Of a DNA stretch of 64,000 bases, positions 1 through 9,232 are shown one piece after another. Source of the stretch: Flavobacteriales bacterium (GTDB lineage: Bacteria; Bacteroidota; Bacteroidia; Flavobacteriales_C; GCA-002722245); NCBI GenBank assembly GCA_002717515.1, contig PBEC01000008.1, forward strand, positions 117,561 to 181,560, given 5' to 3'. A model generated the notes under the pieces. That model ran no database searches and had not been told where the DNA came from. It worked only from the letters and a program-made list of their open reading frames with translations. Position numbers and translations under genes: made by a program. Position 1 is the first letter of the stretch. Each line of letters opens with the position of its first letter.

Positions 1-959
1 TTTTTGTCCAAAAAATCGATTAACGCCCTAAATGACTCCTTATAAGAAATAGGATTTGAGCACTCATAAGGCTCAAGCTTTGAAACAAAACCATTGAAAA
101 CATTATTAAAAGCCTGATTTCCCAGCCAAAAACAACTTTCCAAAGTTCTCATGGAAGTAGTTCCAACAACTGTAACATTCCCCTCAAATTCAAGAAGTTG
201 TTCTAAAACTCTTTTCTTTACAACAAATTGTTCAGCGTGCATATTATGCTTGGTCACATCACCCTCTTCCTTTACCGGCTGAAATGTACCCGCACCAATA
301 TGAAGAGTAACAAATTCTCTTTTTATATTATTTTCATCTAGGGAGTTCAAAACACTATTTGTGAAATGTAATCCTGCAGTTGGTGCGGCTACAGCTCCAT
401 CATTTTTTGCATACACAGTTTGATATGAATCCTTATCTTCATCAGTTGCATCACGATTCATGTATGGTGGTATTGGAATTTTTCCAATTTCATGAATTAC
501 ATCTACAGCCATTTTATCAGCAGGTTGCCAAGTAAGTTCAACATGCCTTAATACTCTATCCCGGAGTTCTGCTCGAATTTCCAGCTCTTCCGTTTTCATG
601 AGCAATACCTGTCCATCTTTCCATCTTTTTAAATTTCCAATCATACATTTCCAGGTGGCTTTTCCCCTGGCCTCCATTGCTTTTACTACTTCAGTGGAAG
701 GAAAAATGGGATCCAAAAGAAAAATTTCTATATGTGCACCTGTGCTTTCTTCAAAAATCAATCGCGCAGGAATAACCTTGGTATTATTAGAAATAAGTAA
801 ACTATCCTTTGAAAGTTCTTCAGATATTTTGTTGAATGTTTTGTGACTAATTTTCCCACTTTTGAATAGCAACAATTTCGATTCATCTCTATTTTTTAGT
901 GGATATTGAGCAATTTTACTCTGAGGTAAATCGTAGCTAAAATCAGAAATTTTTATCAT
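1..959 (-). CDS. queA: S-adenosylmethionine:tRNA ribosyltransferase-isomerase (QueA), 3' end cut by window
   Basis: The reverse strand reads open from an ATG at 959 to the window edge, about 319 residues, beginning MIKISDFSYDLPQSKIAQYP, which is a typical QueA start. Further in it has the family motifs GAVAAPTAGLHF and VVGTTSMRTLES. QueA transfers and isomerises the ribosyl moiety of SAM onto 7-aminomethyl-7-deazaguanine in tRNA to give epoxyqueuosine in the cytoplasm. Family members are about 345-350 residues, so roughly 30 C-terminal residues are missing beyond base 1. The ORF track omits it because it is open-ended; the track ORF 598..846 is its antisense shadow. No other queuosine gene is in view. 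Confidence 0.96.
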   Translation of the reverse strand, partial: MIKISDFSYDLPQSKIAQYPLKNRDESKLLLFKSGKISHKTFNKISEELSKDSLLISNNTKVIPARLIFEESTGAHIEIFLLDPIFPSTEVVKAMEARGKATWKCMIGNLKRWKDGQVLLMKTEELEIRAELRDRVLRHVELTWQPADKMAVDVIHEIGKIPIPPYMNRDATDEDKDSYQTVYAKNDGAVAAPTAGLHFTNSVLNSLDENNIKREFVTLHIGAGTFQPVKEEGDVTKHNMHAEQFVVKKRVLEQLLEFEGNVTVVGTTSMRTLESCFWLGNQAFNNVFNGFVSKLEPYECSNPISYKESFRALIDFLDK

Positions 960-972
960 TGATTTCTTTGAA

Positions 973-988
973 AACGTAACAATACGTT
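973..988. promoter_or_regulatory. Short inverted repeat upstream of queA
   Basis: AACGTA-ACAA-TACGTT is a perfect 6-bp inverted repeat lying 14-29 nt upstream of the queA start. It could be a small operator or a leader hairpin. It is short enough to occur by chance in AT-rich DNA, so this is weak. Confidence 0.2.
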
Positions 989-1141
989 AAAATAACACCA
1001 TATTTTGAAAAACAAAGCATCTTGATGTCGAATTATCTACTTTATAGATATTTAAATACTGTTTATAGATTTTTTGTCACTTAAAAATAAAATAAATGTA
1101 AACTATTTTAAATACCAGGGTATTACTAAACGAGATTTTAA

Positions 1142-1162
1142 ATGAAACCTATACTATTTTGA
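1142..1162 (+). other. Possible six-codon leader ORF overlapping the TTG start of the next gene
   Basis: ATG AAA CCT ATA CTA TTT TGA ends in a TGA that overlaps the TTG start of the next gene in the string TTGA. The arrangement would allow translational coupling from an ATG-initiated minicistron to a TTG-initiated gene. The same TTGA overlap joins two full-length gene pairs elsewhere in this window. Alternatively a one-base error in the TTTT run has separated a real ATG start from the gene. Confidence 0.35.
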
Positions 1163-2679
1163 GTAAATCTATTTTAATAAAAAAAACATTTATTTTATCT
1201 ATACTTCTAGTTTTGTCTCAATTAACATTTGGACAATTCACATATGCCTATGGTTCTTACTCTGGAAGTGGTTCAAATACCTCTTTAACAGGTATTGGTT
1301 TCTCCCCTGATGCAATCATGATTAAATCAGAGGGGGCTTATGAAGCCATATTTTCAACAAGAGATATGCCATCAGGTTATTCCAAACGAATGGCAACTTC
1401 TGCGACGGCACTAGTAACAAGCCAAATTATTTCATTGGATTCAGACGGGTTCACAGTGGGGGATCAAGATGAGACAAATAAAGATGGAGAAACTTATCAT
1501 TGGATGGCTTTTAAAAGTGAAGGAGATATTCATATTGGCACATATACAGGAAACAACCATGGTGGCCAAAATATATCAGCACCGGGCTTTAATCCAGAAA
1601 TGACTTGGATTTGTGGAGACGAAGCTCATATAACTGCAGATATGATCATATGTTTATCCTCAAATGCAGACGATTGTGACTATTTAAACAGTGGAACAAA
1701 GAACACCAACAAAATGCACAGAGACGCTAGTGGATTTGACACAGACGGTGTGTCAAATCAATCGCCCGACAGGGGTTCAACAAACTATTATTACATGTGC
1801 TTTAACAACGGATCATCAAGCAATCTAAAGGCAGGAGGATGGAACAATGGAGGTTCAGTGGATAATAAGCACATTACAGGACCAGGTTTTGAACCTGACT
1901 TTGTATTTGTAACTACATATGTGGACGGAGCTGGAGCCCCAATGTTTAGACCCGCATCATTATCTGGAGACGCATCATTTTCTTTCACCGCTCAAGCGGT
2001 AATGTCCAATGGAATCCAAAGTTTTAGTTCGAGTGGTTTTAAAATTGGAACTAGAAACCGAGTACAAGATCCATGGAATGCTCACGATTATGCCGCTATG
2101 AATGGGGGTTCTAACCCAAACCTTACTCTACCTGTTGAGCTCATAGCTTTTGATGCTGTCGAAGAAAACAAAAAAGTTAGAATTACATGGTCAACAAAAA
2201 GTGAAATTAACAACGAGTATTTTTCCGTTGAACGATCAATAGATGGCGAAATTTTTGAGGTCATTGAAATCATTGAAGGTTCTGGAAACTCTCTTGAAGA
2301 AATCAATTACCTAACTTACGATATGAATCCCCCTAAAGGAATTGTATATTACAGAATCCGACAGACCGATTTTGATGGCAACAATGAATATTTTTCAATT
2401 AAAACTGTTTTTGTTGGTGAAAATGATCCAATAAGTTGGATTAGTATTGATAACAATGGAAAACCCATAATTCAATTGCAAGGAAATTTAGAAACTAAGT
2501 ATACAATAAAATTATACGATATACATGGATCTGTAATATTCAATCATAACTTTGTTATAGCCGATCAAAATGCAAGTCGTATAAATTGTGATTTACCAAA
2601 GAATCTGAACAAAGGAATATATTTGATTGATATTGGAAGTGAAAACTTCAGTAGTTCCGGAAAAATAATCATAAAATAA
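1159..2679 (+). CDS. Secreted T9SS cargo protein with DUF7483-like N-terminal region (TTG start)
   Basis: The 506-residue protein starts with a signal peptide ending near LTFGQ. Residues about 26-320 form a Gly/Ser/Asn-rich beta region with GTYTGNN and GFNPEMTWI-type strands, like the DUF7483-type domain in which such segments repeat; this assignment is from memory. Residues about 325-425 start with LPVELIAFDA, a linker common in T9SS cargo, and look fibronectin-III-like (FSVERSIDG, YYRIRQTDFDG). The last 75 residues (IKLYDIHGSVI, NKGIYLIDI, KIIIK) are a type A T9SS sorting domain, so the protein is probably exported and processed at the cell surface. No in-frame ATG exists near the signal peptide, so TTG is chosen. 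Function beyond secretion is unknown. Confidence 0.8.
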   Translation: MSKSILIKKTFILSILLVLSQLTFGQFTYAYGSYSGSGSNTSLTGIGFSPDAIMIKSEGAYEAIFSTRDMPSGYSKRMATSATALVTSQIISLDSDGFTVGDQDETNKDGETYHWMAFKSEGDIHIGTYTGNNHGGQNISAPGFNPEMTWICGDEAHITADMIICLSSNADDCDYLNSGTKNTNKMHRDASGFDTDGVSNQSPDRGSTNYYYMCFNNGSSSNLKAGGWNNGGSVDNKHITGPGFEPDFVFVTTYVDGAGAPMFRPASLSGDASFSFTAQAVMSNGIQSFSSSGFKIGTRNRVQDPWNAHDYAAMNGGSNPNLTLPVELIAFDAVEENKKVRITWSTKSEINNEYFSVERSIDGEIFEVIEIIEGSGNSLEEINYLTYDMNPPKGIVYYRIRQTDFDGNNEYFSIKTVFVGENDPISWISIDNNGKPIIQLQGNLETKYTIKLYDIHGSVIFNHNFVIADQNASRINCDLPKNLNKGIYLIDIGSENFSSSGKIIIK

Positions 2680-2692
2680 TTCTTTATAGATA

Positions 2693-3349
2693 TCAATAAC
2701 GAATCGTCATCAATACACCAAATGAAGATTGAAAAGCATTTGCATCGACATCCCCTCGAAAAAGTCCAATTAAATTTTTAGTAAATAAAGGTTCGACATC
2801 CATTGCTATCTTTTTGTCTAAAAAAGTATATCCAACACCTAAATCTCCTGAGAAATTAAATAAAGTATATTTTGTTGGATCTGATGATTCTGTAGTATAT
2901 GAAATTCCACTATTTGGCTCGGTAAAAACAGTTGTAATGGTATTTCGTAAATTCACAAGAGAAGTAATCCCTGTTCTTAAAAAAAATCTTTTTGAAATTT
3001 TCAACCTCATATACATTGGAATTGTCCCATAATCATGCTGATAAAACAAAGATTTTTCTTCCATCATATTTGTGAAAATTTTTTCCGTTTGTTCACTCAA
3101 TCTACGATAACCAAGACCTGTACCAAAAGCAACAAACCTAAACTTTCTTTCAATAAAAAAATCCCCGTTTATTAAAATAGAATGGGCAAAGCTTTTGAAT
3201 AAATCCTCATTGATTTTAACCGTTAACTCGTCGCCTTTAAAAGAAACAAACGACAAATTAGGAGAAAATCGAACCCCTCCTCCCAACTTACCCCAAGCAA
3301 AAACGTTTGAAGTTGAAAAGCAAAAAACAAGAACAAACAAAAATCGCAT
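2693..3349 (-). CDS. Outer-membrane beta-barrel protein (PorT/OMP_b-brl type)
   Basis: The track ORF begins at a GTG at 3358, but the ATG at 3349 gives a cleaner signal peptide (MRFLFVLVFCF...VFA) and is preferred, for 218 residues. The mature part is a run of alternating-pattern strands (FRFVAFGTGLGYRRL, PMYMRLKISKRFFLRTG, FNFSGDLGVGYTF) and ends with an aromatic-terminated last strand (FGVLMTIRY), typical of small 8-strand outer-membrane barrels of Bacteroidota. It lies 13 bp from the convergent T9SS cargo gene. No enzymatic motif is visible and its specific role is unknown. Confidence 0.72.
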   Translation of the reverse strand: MRFLFVLVFCFSTSNVFAWGKLGGGVRFSPNLSFVSFKGDELTVKINEDLFKSFAHSILINGDFFIERKFRFVAFGTGLGYRRLSEQTEKIFTNMMEEKSLFYQHDYGTIPMYMRLKISKRFFLRTGITSLVNLRNTITTVFTEPNSGISYTTESSDPTKYTLFNFSGDLGVGYTFLDKKIAMDVEPLFTKNLIGLFRGDVDANAFQSSFGVLMTIRY

Positions 3350-3600
3350 AACAAACACCCAATTATATTCCTAAACTGATTTAGCTGATACTTCAAAGGA
3401 AGAACAATGTTGCAATTGATACATAAAAAGTAGAATTAGATTTTTAACAAAGGTTTGTTAAAGGGAGTTTAATTTCTAATTTGTCAGGTTATATTGGACA
3501 ATATTTTATTTATAGTATAAGATACCTTAATTGCAATTATCCTTCTCATAAATTTATTGTTTATCAACTCGGGACGAACCTTTCGAAATTCAAATGCCAC

Positions 3601-3636
3601 AAAAAAAGGTCACAATTTATTGTGACCTTTTTTTTG
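3601..3636 (-). terminator. Intrinsic terminator of tRNA-Val (hairpin flanked by A and T runs)
   Basis: GGTCACAA-TTTA-TTGTGACC is an 8-bp perfect stem with an A-run on one side and a T-run on the other. On the minus strand it follows the tRNA 3' end directly, so it should end the tRNA transcript. Symmetry would let it work in both directions. Confidence 0.85.
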
Positions 3637-3638
3637 TG

Positions 3639-3713
3639 TGGGCGATACTGGATTCGAACCAGTGACCCCCTGCTTGTAAGGCAGGTGCTCTGAACCAGCT
3701 GAGCTAATCGCCC
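3639..3713 (-). tRNA. tRNA-Val (anticodon TAC)
   Basis: The reverse strand folds as a 75-nt cloverleaf. The acceptor stem GGGCGAT pairs with ATCGCCC, the D arm is GCTCAGCTGGTTCAGAGC, the anticodon stem is CCTGC/GCAGG around the loop CTTACAA with anticodon TAC, and the T loop is TTCGAAT. CCA is not encoded. A strong promoter lies upstream and a terminator directly downstream, so it is a single-gene transcript. Confidence 0.97.
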
Positions 3714-3751
3714 GTATTGTTTAAAGAACATTCCGTTTTGCAACGGGAGGG

Positions 3752-3781
3752 CAAATATAAGGCTAGATTTTTCTTTTGCAA
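3752..3781 (-). promoter_or_regulatory. Promoter of tRNA-Val (TTG-N19-TATATTTG)
   Basis: On the minus strand TTG (3781-3779) is followed after exactly 19 nt by TATATTTG (3759-3752), an exact match to the Bacteroidota housekeeping consensus TTG-N17..23-TAnnTTTG. Transcription would begin about 33 nt before the mature tRNA. Confidence 0.8.
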
Positions 3782-3811
3782 AGCAATTGCTAAAAAAAAT
3801 AAAGTCTAACC

Positions 3812-4417
3812 TTAATTAAACAACTTATACCGCTTTATTTTATTACCCTTTCTTATTTTCCACGCATGATAACAGGATGGAACATCATGAGTCCATGTAG
3901 GCAAAAACCATGTAATAAGTAATCGATCAATATGACTAATCACACCTAAAAACACTGCGACTTTAAACGTCAAACCACCATAAGCAAAACCCAAAATTCC
4001 AGTAAACGCAGCCAATAGAGATAAGCCCCATGTTTTGGACAATAATGGGTGAAAAGCGGATTCCCTTCCAAATTTTAAAAAACTCATTAAATAACAAAGA
4101 ACTTCCATAGCCAGAACACCTCTTACTAAATTAACGTGTTCATTAATTATTTCAGGATGTATCCAATAGGAATAAAAACCAATTGTCAACCAAAAAAGCA
4201 TATCTACCTGACTATCCAACCTTCGCATAAATGCAGTTTGAACCCCCATATTTCTGGCAATTATCCCATCAAAAATATCAGATAAAAGGCCCAGATACAT
4301 AAGCATTAAAATCAAATATCTGATTGAATCACCATAATAAGATCCCAGAATACCAATAATTGGAATTAATAAAAATCTAAATGCAATAAAATAATATGGT
4401 ATGTGTAATTTTTTCAT
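3812..4417 (-). CDS. CDP-alcohol phosphatidyltransferase family membrane protein with a variant motif
   Basis: A 201-residue, strongly hydrophobic protein with about six membrane segments. Residues near 47-72 carry the family signature as DIFDGIIAR followed by eight residues and then MRRLDSQVD. This fits D-x2-DG-x2-AR-x8-G-x3-D-x3-D except that the second glycine is methionine. Family enzymes transfer a phosphoalcohol from a CDP-alcohol to a second alcohol in phospholipid or related lipid synthesis. All acidic metal-binding positions are kept, so activity is plausible. The substrate cannot be told from sequence, and no lipid genes are adjacent. Confidence 0.78.
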   Translation of the reverse strand: MKKLHIPYYFIAFRFLLIPIIGILGSYYGDSIRYLILMLMYLGLLSDIFDGIIARNMGVQTAFMRRLDSQVDMLFWLTIGFYSYWIHPEIINEHVNLVRGVLAMEVLCYLMSFLKFGRESAFHPLLSKTWGLSLLAAFTGILGFAYGGLTFKVAVFLGVISHIDRLLITWFLPTWTHDVPSCYHAWKIRKGNKIKRYKLFN

Positions 4418-4582
4418 CTCTTTTTTTTTGTAAACTTATGACACAAATTAAAAAGAGCATTTTCAAATTTCACAATACAAATTTTGATTTTTGGATTTTT
4501 CGCAAATTTTGATTTTTAAAGCTTAAATTAAAAAACGCCTAATGACTTAGACGTTTTTATAAAATCTAAAGTAAATCTTTAC

Positions 4583-7246
4583 CTACTTTTCAGACTGCTC
4601 TTTTGATATTTCATCCAGATTAATGATATCATCAACTTTTACCTTAGAGTCACTAGGTCGGAAAACAAATTTGTCTCCGTCAAAGAAATCCAGAGTAATT
4701 CTGCTTCCTGGTCTAATTTCTTGTTTTAATATAAGCTTAGACAACTCATTCAGAACTTCTTTTTGCATTACTCTTTTAAGTGGACGAGCACCAAACTGAG
4801 GATCATAACCGAGTCTAGCCAATTCTTCGAAAGCGAAATCTGTAGCTTCTAAATAAACGTTCTGATCTGCTAATCTATCTTGTATTTCTTTGAACAATAT
4901 TTTTACAATTTGAGAAATTTCACCCAAACTTAAAGGAGTAAACATTATAGTTTCATCGATTCTATTAAGAAACTCTGGTCTTAATGTTTTTTTAAGTAAA
5001 TCAAAAACTTCAAACTTTGTTTTTTCAGCGATAGCATCTAAATCCTTTCCCTTCACGTTTTCATAATTATCTTGAATAATGTGAGAACCAATATTTGAAG
5101 TCAAAATTAATATCGTATTTTTAAAATTGACTAACCGTCCTTTGTTATCCGTTAACCTACCATCATCTAAAACTTGCAAAAGCGTATTAAACACGTCGGG
5201 ATGTGCCTTTTCAATTTCATCAAATAGAACTACTGAATATGGCTTTCTTCGAACGGCCTCTGTTAGCTGCCCACCTTCCTCATATCCAACGTAACCCGGG
5301 GGCGAACCTACCAACCTGGAAACCGAATGCTTCTCTTGATATTCGCTCATATCAATACGAACCATAGCATTACGATCGTTGAATAAATATTCACTCAATG
5401 CTTTTGCTAATTCCGTTTTTCCAACACCCGTAGTTCCGATAAAAATAAACGAACCAATCGGACGGTTTTCGTCTTGTAATCCCGCCCTACTTCTTCTTAC
5501 AGCATCTGCAACAGCTAATATTGCATCGTCTTGACCTATAACGGATTTGTGAAGCTCTGCTTCCAAACGCAATAATTTCTGAACCTCAGCTTCTACTAAT
5601 TTAGTAACCGGAATACCTGTCCACCTACTAATCACATCAGCAATTTCATCAGAATCAACTTCTTCCTTAACCATCTTCTCATTGCTCTGAATTTGAGCAA
5701 GTTTTTGCTTCAATTCGTCCTGAAGTACTTTGGCTTCTTTAATTTTCCCGTATCGAATTTCAGCGACTTTTCCATAATCACCAGAACGCTCGGCTTGTTC
5801 CGCTTCTAACTTGAAGTTCTCAATACTTTCCTTTGCTTGTTGGATTCCATCAATCACTTCTCTTTCTGCCTCCCACTTTGCTTTCAATTCATTTTTTTGA
5901 TCAATTAGTTCCGCTAATTCTGATTTTATATTCTCCAGTTTAGCACTGGCACCTTCCCTTTTTATTGCCTCTCTTTCGATCTCTAACTGAAGAATTTTTC
6001 GCTCTATTAACTCAAGCTCCTCAGGTTTGGAATTGATTTCCATTCGTAATTTTGAAGCTGCTTCATCTATTAAATCGATAGCCTTATCTGGTAAAAACCG
6101 GTCGCTGATATATCTCTGAGAAAGTTCAACAGCAGCTATAATTGCTTCATCTTTAATTTGAACTTTATGATGCGTTTCATACTTCTCTTTTATTCCTCTC
6201 AATATCGATATAGCATCTTCTGTTTGAGGCTCTTCTACCAATACTTTTTGGAACCTTCTCGCTAACGCTTTATCTTTTTCAAAATATTTTTGGTATTCAT
6301 TTAAAGTTGTCGCTCCAACTGCACGCAATTCACCTCTGGACAATGCAGGCTTTAAAATATTAGCAGCATCCATAGCTCCTTCTCCACTTGAACCAGCACC
6401 AACCAAGGTATGTATTTCATCGATAAATAAAATAATACTGCCGTCGCTATTGGTTACTTCCTTAACTACCGATTTTAATCGCTCTTCAAATTCTCCCTTA
6501 TATTTTGCACCAGCAATTAGAGCACCCATATCCAAAGAATAAAACTTCTTGTCTTTTAAGTTTTCGGGGATATCTCCATTTATGATTCTATGTGCAATAC
6601 CTTCAGCTATTGCTGTTTTTCCAACTCCAGGCTCACCAATTAAAATTGGATTATTCTTTGTTCTTCTGGATAAAATCTGAAGCACTCTTCGGATTTCGTC
6701 GTCTCTTCCTATAACAGGGTCCAACTTACCATCACGAGCAAGTTTATTCAGATTTTTCGCAAATTTATCTAATGAATTGTAAGTATTTTCTTGAGACTGA
6801 GAAGTAACTCTCTCTCCCTTTCTCAACTCCTTGATGGCAGCTTTAATACCATTATCGTTAATCCCACTATCCTTTAAAAGTTGAGAAGCGTTATCAGAGG
6901 TATTCCTTAAACCAAAAAGCATGTGCTCTATAGATACAAATTCATCTTTAGATTGCTCAGCAAAATTAGCAGCCTTATTCATTGCCTCATTTGCAAATCT
7001 TGATAAATTAACAGAACCTCCAGATACTTTTGGATAACCCTCAATGATTCTATCAAGAGCCTTTTGAACAACACTAAAATTAACGCCAAGCTTTTTAAAT
7101 ATAAATGGAATGACATTCTGGTCAACCTCAAAAACACCTTTAAGAATATGACCCAACTCAACAGTTTGAGTTTCATTTCCAACGGCTATTTGCTGAGCTC
7201 TTTGAACAGCCTCTTGAGATTTTATTGTGAAATTATTAAAGTTCAT
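4583..7246 (-). CDS. clpB: ATP-dependent disaggregase ClpB
   Basis: The 887-residue protein has the full ClpB layout. An N-terminal Clp repeat domain spans about 1-145. The first AAA+ module has Walker A GEPGVGKT near 205 and Walker B ILFIDEIH. The long middle coiled coil (about 410-525, rich in E/K/A) separates ClpB from ClpA/ClpC. The second AAA+ module has GTTGVGKT near 607 and [13 protein letters not shown]. ClpB threads aggregated proteins through its pore and works with DnaK in heat stress. No IGF/IGL-type ClpP loop was noticed. The gene stands alone; no known heat-shock operator is evident in the 280 bp upstream. Confidence 0.97.
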   Translation of the reverse strand: MNFNNFTIKSQEAVQRAQQIAVGNETQTVELGHILKGVFEVDQNVIPFIFKKLGVNFSVVQKALDRIIEGYPKVSGGSVNLSRFANEAMNKAANFAEQSKDEFVSIEHMLFGLRNTSDNASQLLKDSGINDNGIKAAIKELRKGERVTSQSQENTYNSLDKFAKNLNKLARDGKLDPVIGRDDEIRRVLQILSRRTKNNPILIGEPGVGKTAIAEGIAHRIINGDIPENLKDKKFYSLDMGALIAGAKYKGEFEERLKSVVKEVTNSDGSIILFIDEIHTLVGAGSSGEGAMDAANILKPALSRGELRAVGATTLNEYQKYFEKDKALARRFQKVLVEEPQTEDAISILRGIKEKYETHHKVQIKDEAIIAAVELSQRYISDRFLPDKAIDLIDEAASKLRMEINSKPEELELIERKILQLEIEREAIKREGASAKLENIKSELAELIDQKNELKAKWEAEREVIDGIQQAKESIENFKLEAEQAERSGDYGKVAEIRYGKIKEAKVLQDELKQKLAQIQSNEKMVKEEVDSDEIADVISRWTGIPVTKLVEAEVQKLLRLEAELHKSVIGQDDAILAVADAVRRSRAGLQDENRPIGSFIFIGTTGVGKTELAKALSEYLFNDRNAMVRIDMSEYQEKHSVSRLVGSPPGYVGYEEGGQLTEAVRRKPYSVVLFDEIEKAHPDVFNTLLQVLDDGRLTDNKGRLVNFKNTILILTSNIGSHIIQDNYENVKGKDLDAIAEKTKFEVFDLLKKTLRPEFLNRIDETIMFTPLSLGEISQIVKILFKEIQDRLADQNVYLEATDFAFEELARLGYDPQFGARPLKRVMQKEVLNELSKLILKQEIRPGSRITLDFFDGDKFVFRPSDSKVKVDDIINLDEISKEQSEK

Positions 7247-7514
7247 ACAACTTGAGTTTGAGAGTTAATACTTTTATTTTTTTAAAATTTACTTGTCAAA
7301 TTGCGTTCCAATCGGAAGAAACATTAAACATCCTGAAATAAAGTCAGAAACATCTGAAAGCCAGCGACTTTTTGACGTTTTAAAAAAAACAACCCCGCTA
7401 TTTTGACAGTATTTTAAACACAATTCCATTCAAAAAAAACTTCGTTTTAAAATCTTAAATAAAACTTGTTAAAAACAATATTAAAAAGATATACTTTCTT
7501 TCTATGCGACAAAC

Positions 7515-7522
7515 TAATTTTG
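7515..7522 (+). promoter_or_regulatory. TAATTTTG -7 box six bases upstream of an ATG
   Basis: TAATTTTG is an exact TAnnTTTG box ending 6 nt before the ATG at 7529, so transcription would begin at or near the start codon (leaderless mRNA). No TTG at the usual -33 spacing is seen, which weakens the call. Confidence 0.4.
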
Positions 7523-7528
7523 TATTTA

Positions 7529-9133
7529 ATGTTGAATAAAAATCTAAAAATTAGTTTTGCATTTATTATTGCAATAGCTTGCACAAGTTTCATTACAGGA
7601 GGAAACAACTCTGATAAAACATCTTCTGATGTAAAACCTTTAGAAGTAGTTAAAACTTCCTTGAATCCAGAAGAAATTTTTATCAGAAATCATCCAAAAC
7701 GTGAATTAAGATCTGCTTGGATAACAACCTTTACTAATCTTGACTGGCCCAGCTCAAAAGGACTTACCTCGCTTCAACAAAAAAAAGAATTTTCACAAAT
7801 TGTATCCGATTTTAAAAAAAACTCAATAAATGCTGTAATTTGTCAAGTAAGAGCTTCCTCTGATGCATTTTATAAAAGTAAATTATCTCCCTGGAGTGAA
7901 TGGCTTACTGGTCAGCAAGGAGAGGCACCTGATGGTAATTTTGACCCATTAAAATTCATGGTTAAAGAATGTCACAAAAGGAACATGGAGTTTCATGCTT
8001 GGTTTAATCCTTTCAGAGCAGTTTCCCACGTGAAATTTTCTAGTATTGCTGAAGATCATATAACAAAAAAAAAACCGGAATGGTTCTTTAAGTATGGTAA
8101 TACTTTATATTACAATCCAGGAATACCTGAGGTTAGAAAATACATCTGTGATGTAGTGAAAGAAGTTGTTCAAAATTACGATATTGACGGAGTCCATTTT
8201 GACGACTATTTTTACCCCTATACCATCAAAGGAGAAAAAATTCCCGACGAGAATGAATTTAAACTTTATTCAAGAGGTTGCATTGATATTGAAAACTGGC
8301 GACGAGATAACATTAACTTACTCATTCAAGAAGTAGCAAAAATTATAAAAGAAGAAAAGGAACATGTCAAATTTGGTGTAAGCCCTCTTGCAATTTGGAG
8401 AAATCAAAAACAAGATCCAGAGGGAAGTTTTACAAACAGCGGACAATCCAGTTATGATAATTTATATTGTGATACAAAACTTTGGATAGAGGAAAGCTGG
8501 GTAGATTATATGGCACCTCAATTGTACTGGAGCACATCCAACGAATTTGCCAATTACAATCACTTAATCAATTGGTGGACTAAAAACGAATACAATCGTC
8601 ATCTTTATGTCGGGCATGCCATATATAAACTGGATAAAAAAAATCGGCATAGTTTCGGCACAGACGAACTGATAAAGCAGGTAACAATTGGACGTCAGAA
8701 AGGAAAGGTGGATGGAAACATTTATTTCCGAGCAAAGGCATTCATAAATAATCACCAAAACTTTCAGGAGACAATTGGCGAATCTATTTATAAATATCCT
8801 GCTTTGATTCCGGCAATGACTTGGATTGATAGTATTCCTCCCTCGGAACCTACAAAACTCAAAGCTAAAAGAAATGAAAATAAGGTTTTTTTGAAATGGA
8901 AGTCACCAAACTACAAATACAAAAATGATTCTGCGGCTTACTATGTTGTTTATCGTTTTGAAGAAGGAGAGGACATCTCTACTAAATTCTCTAACAAAAT
9001 TTTAAGCATTCAAAAAAACAATGAGTTTATTGACTCTACTGCAATAAAAAACACATACTATCAATACGCTGTCACATCAGTAGACCGCCTTCACAATGAA
9101 AGTAGAGGTTTTGCTTTAACCGAAATTCAATAA
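7529..9133 (+). CDS. GH10-like glycosyl hydrolase (DUF187/GHL10) with C-terminal Fn3-like domain
   Basis: The track ORF opens at 7466, but the ATG at 7529 gives a normal hydrophobic signal (LKISFAFIIAIACTSF) and follows a TAATTTTG box, so it is preferred (534 residues). The AIAC site could be a lipobox but is not ideal. The core (about 50-400) shows GHL10/DUF187 features: ELRSAWITTFTNLDWPS, NAVICQVRASSDAFY, MEFHAWFNPFRA, DGVHFDDYFYPY, VKFGVSPLAIWRN and VDYMAPQLYW. A fibronectin-III-like domain follows (PPSEPTKLKAK...YYQYAVTSVD). Such proteins act outside the cytoplasm on glycans or peptidoglycan; the substrate is unknown. Confidence 0.85.
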   Translation: MLNKNLKISFAFIIAIACTSFITGGNNSDKTSSDVKPLEVVKTSLNPEEIFIRNHPKRELRSAWITTFTNLDWPSSKGLTSLQQKKEFSQIVSDFKKNSINAVICQVRASSDAFYKSKLSPWSEWLTGQQGEAPDGNFDPLKFMVKECHKRNMEFHAWFNPFRAVSHVKFSSIAEDHITKKKPEWFFKYGNTLYYNPGIPEVRKYICDVVKEVVQNYDIDGVHFDDYFYPYTIKGEKIPDENEFKLYSRGCIDIENWRRDNINLLIQEVAKIIKEEKEHVKFGVSPLAIWRNQKQDPEGSFTNSGQSSYDNLYCDTKLWIEESWVDYMAPQLYWSTSNEFANYNHLINWWTKNEYNRHLYVGHAIYKLDKKNRHSFGTDELIKQVTIGRQKGKVDGNIYFRAKAFINNHQNFQETIGESIYKYPALIPAMTWIDSIPPSEPTKLKAKRNENKVFLKWKSPNYKYKNDSAAYYVVYRFEEGEDISTKFSNKILSIQKNNEFIDSTAIKNTYYQYAVTSVDRLHNESRGFALTEIQ

Positions 9134-9182
9134 TTCATGAATTGAGTCTGGCGCAATTTTAAATGCTTTAAAAAAAAACAAA

Positions 9183-9210
9183 AAAGCCTTGATTTTTTCA
9201 AGGCTTTCAT
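9183..9210. terminator. Bidirectional terminator between GH10-like gene and amt
   Basis: AAAGCCTTGA and TCAAGGCTTT form a perfect stem around a T-rich loop. An A-run precedes it and a T-rich tail follows, so it can stop the plus-strand hydrolase and, through the A-run, the minus-strand amt transcript. Confidence 0.8.
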
Positions 9211-9232
9211 TTTCTTATAATTCTATTGAATT

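Noticed and set aside
3481-3693. ORF of 70 residues ending YWIRTSDPLLVRQVL
   Set aside because: This reads through tRNA-Val on the opposite strand and is a well-known spurious translation of tRNA genes.
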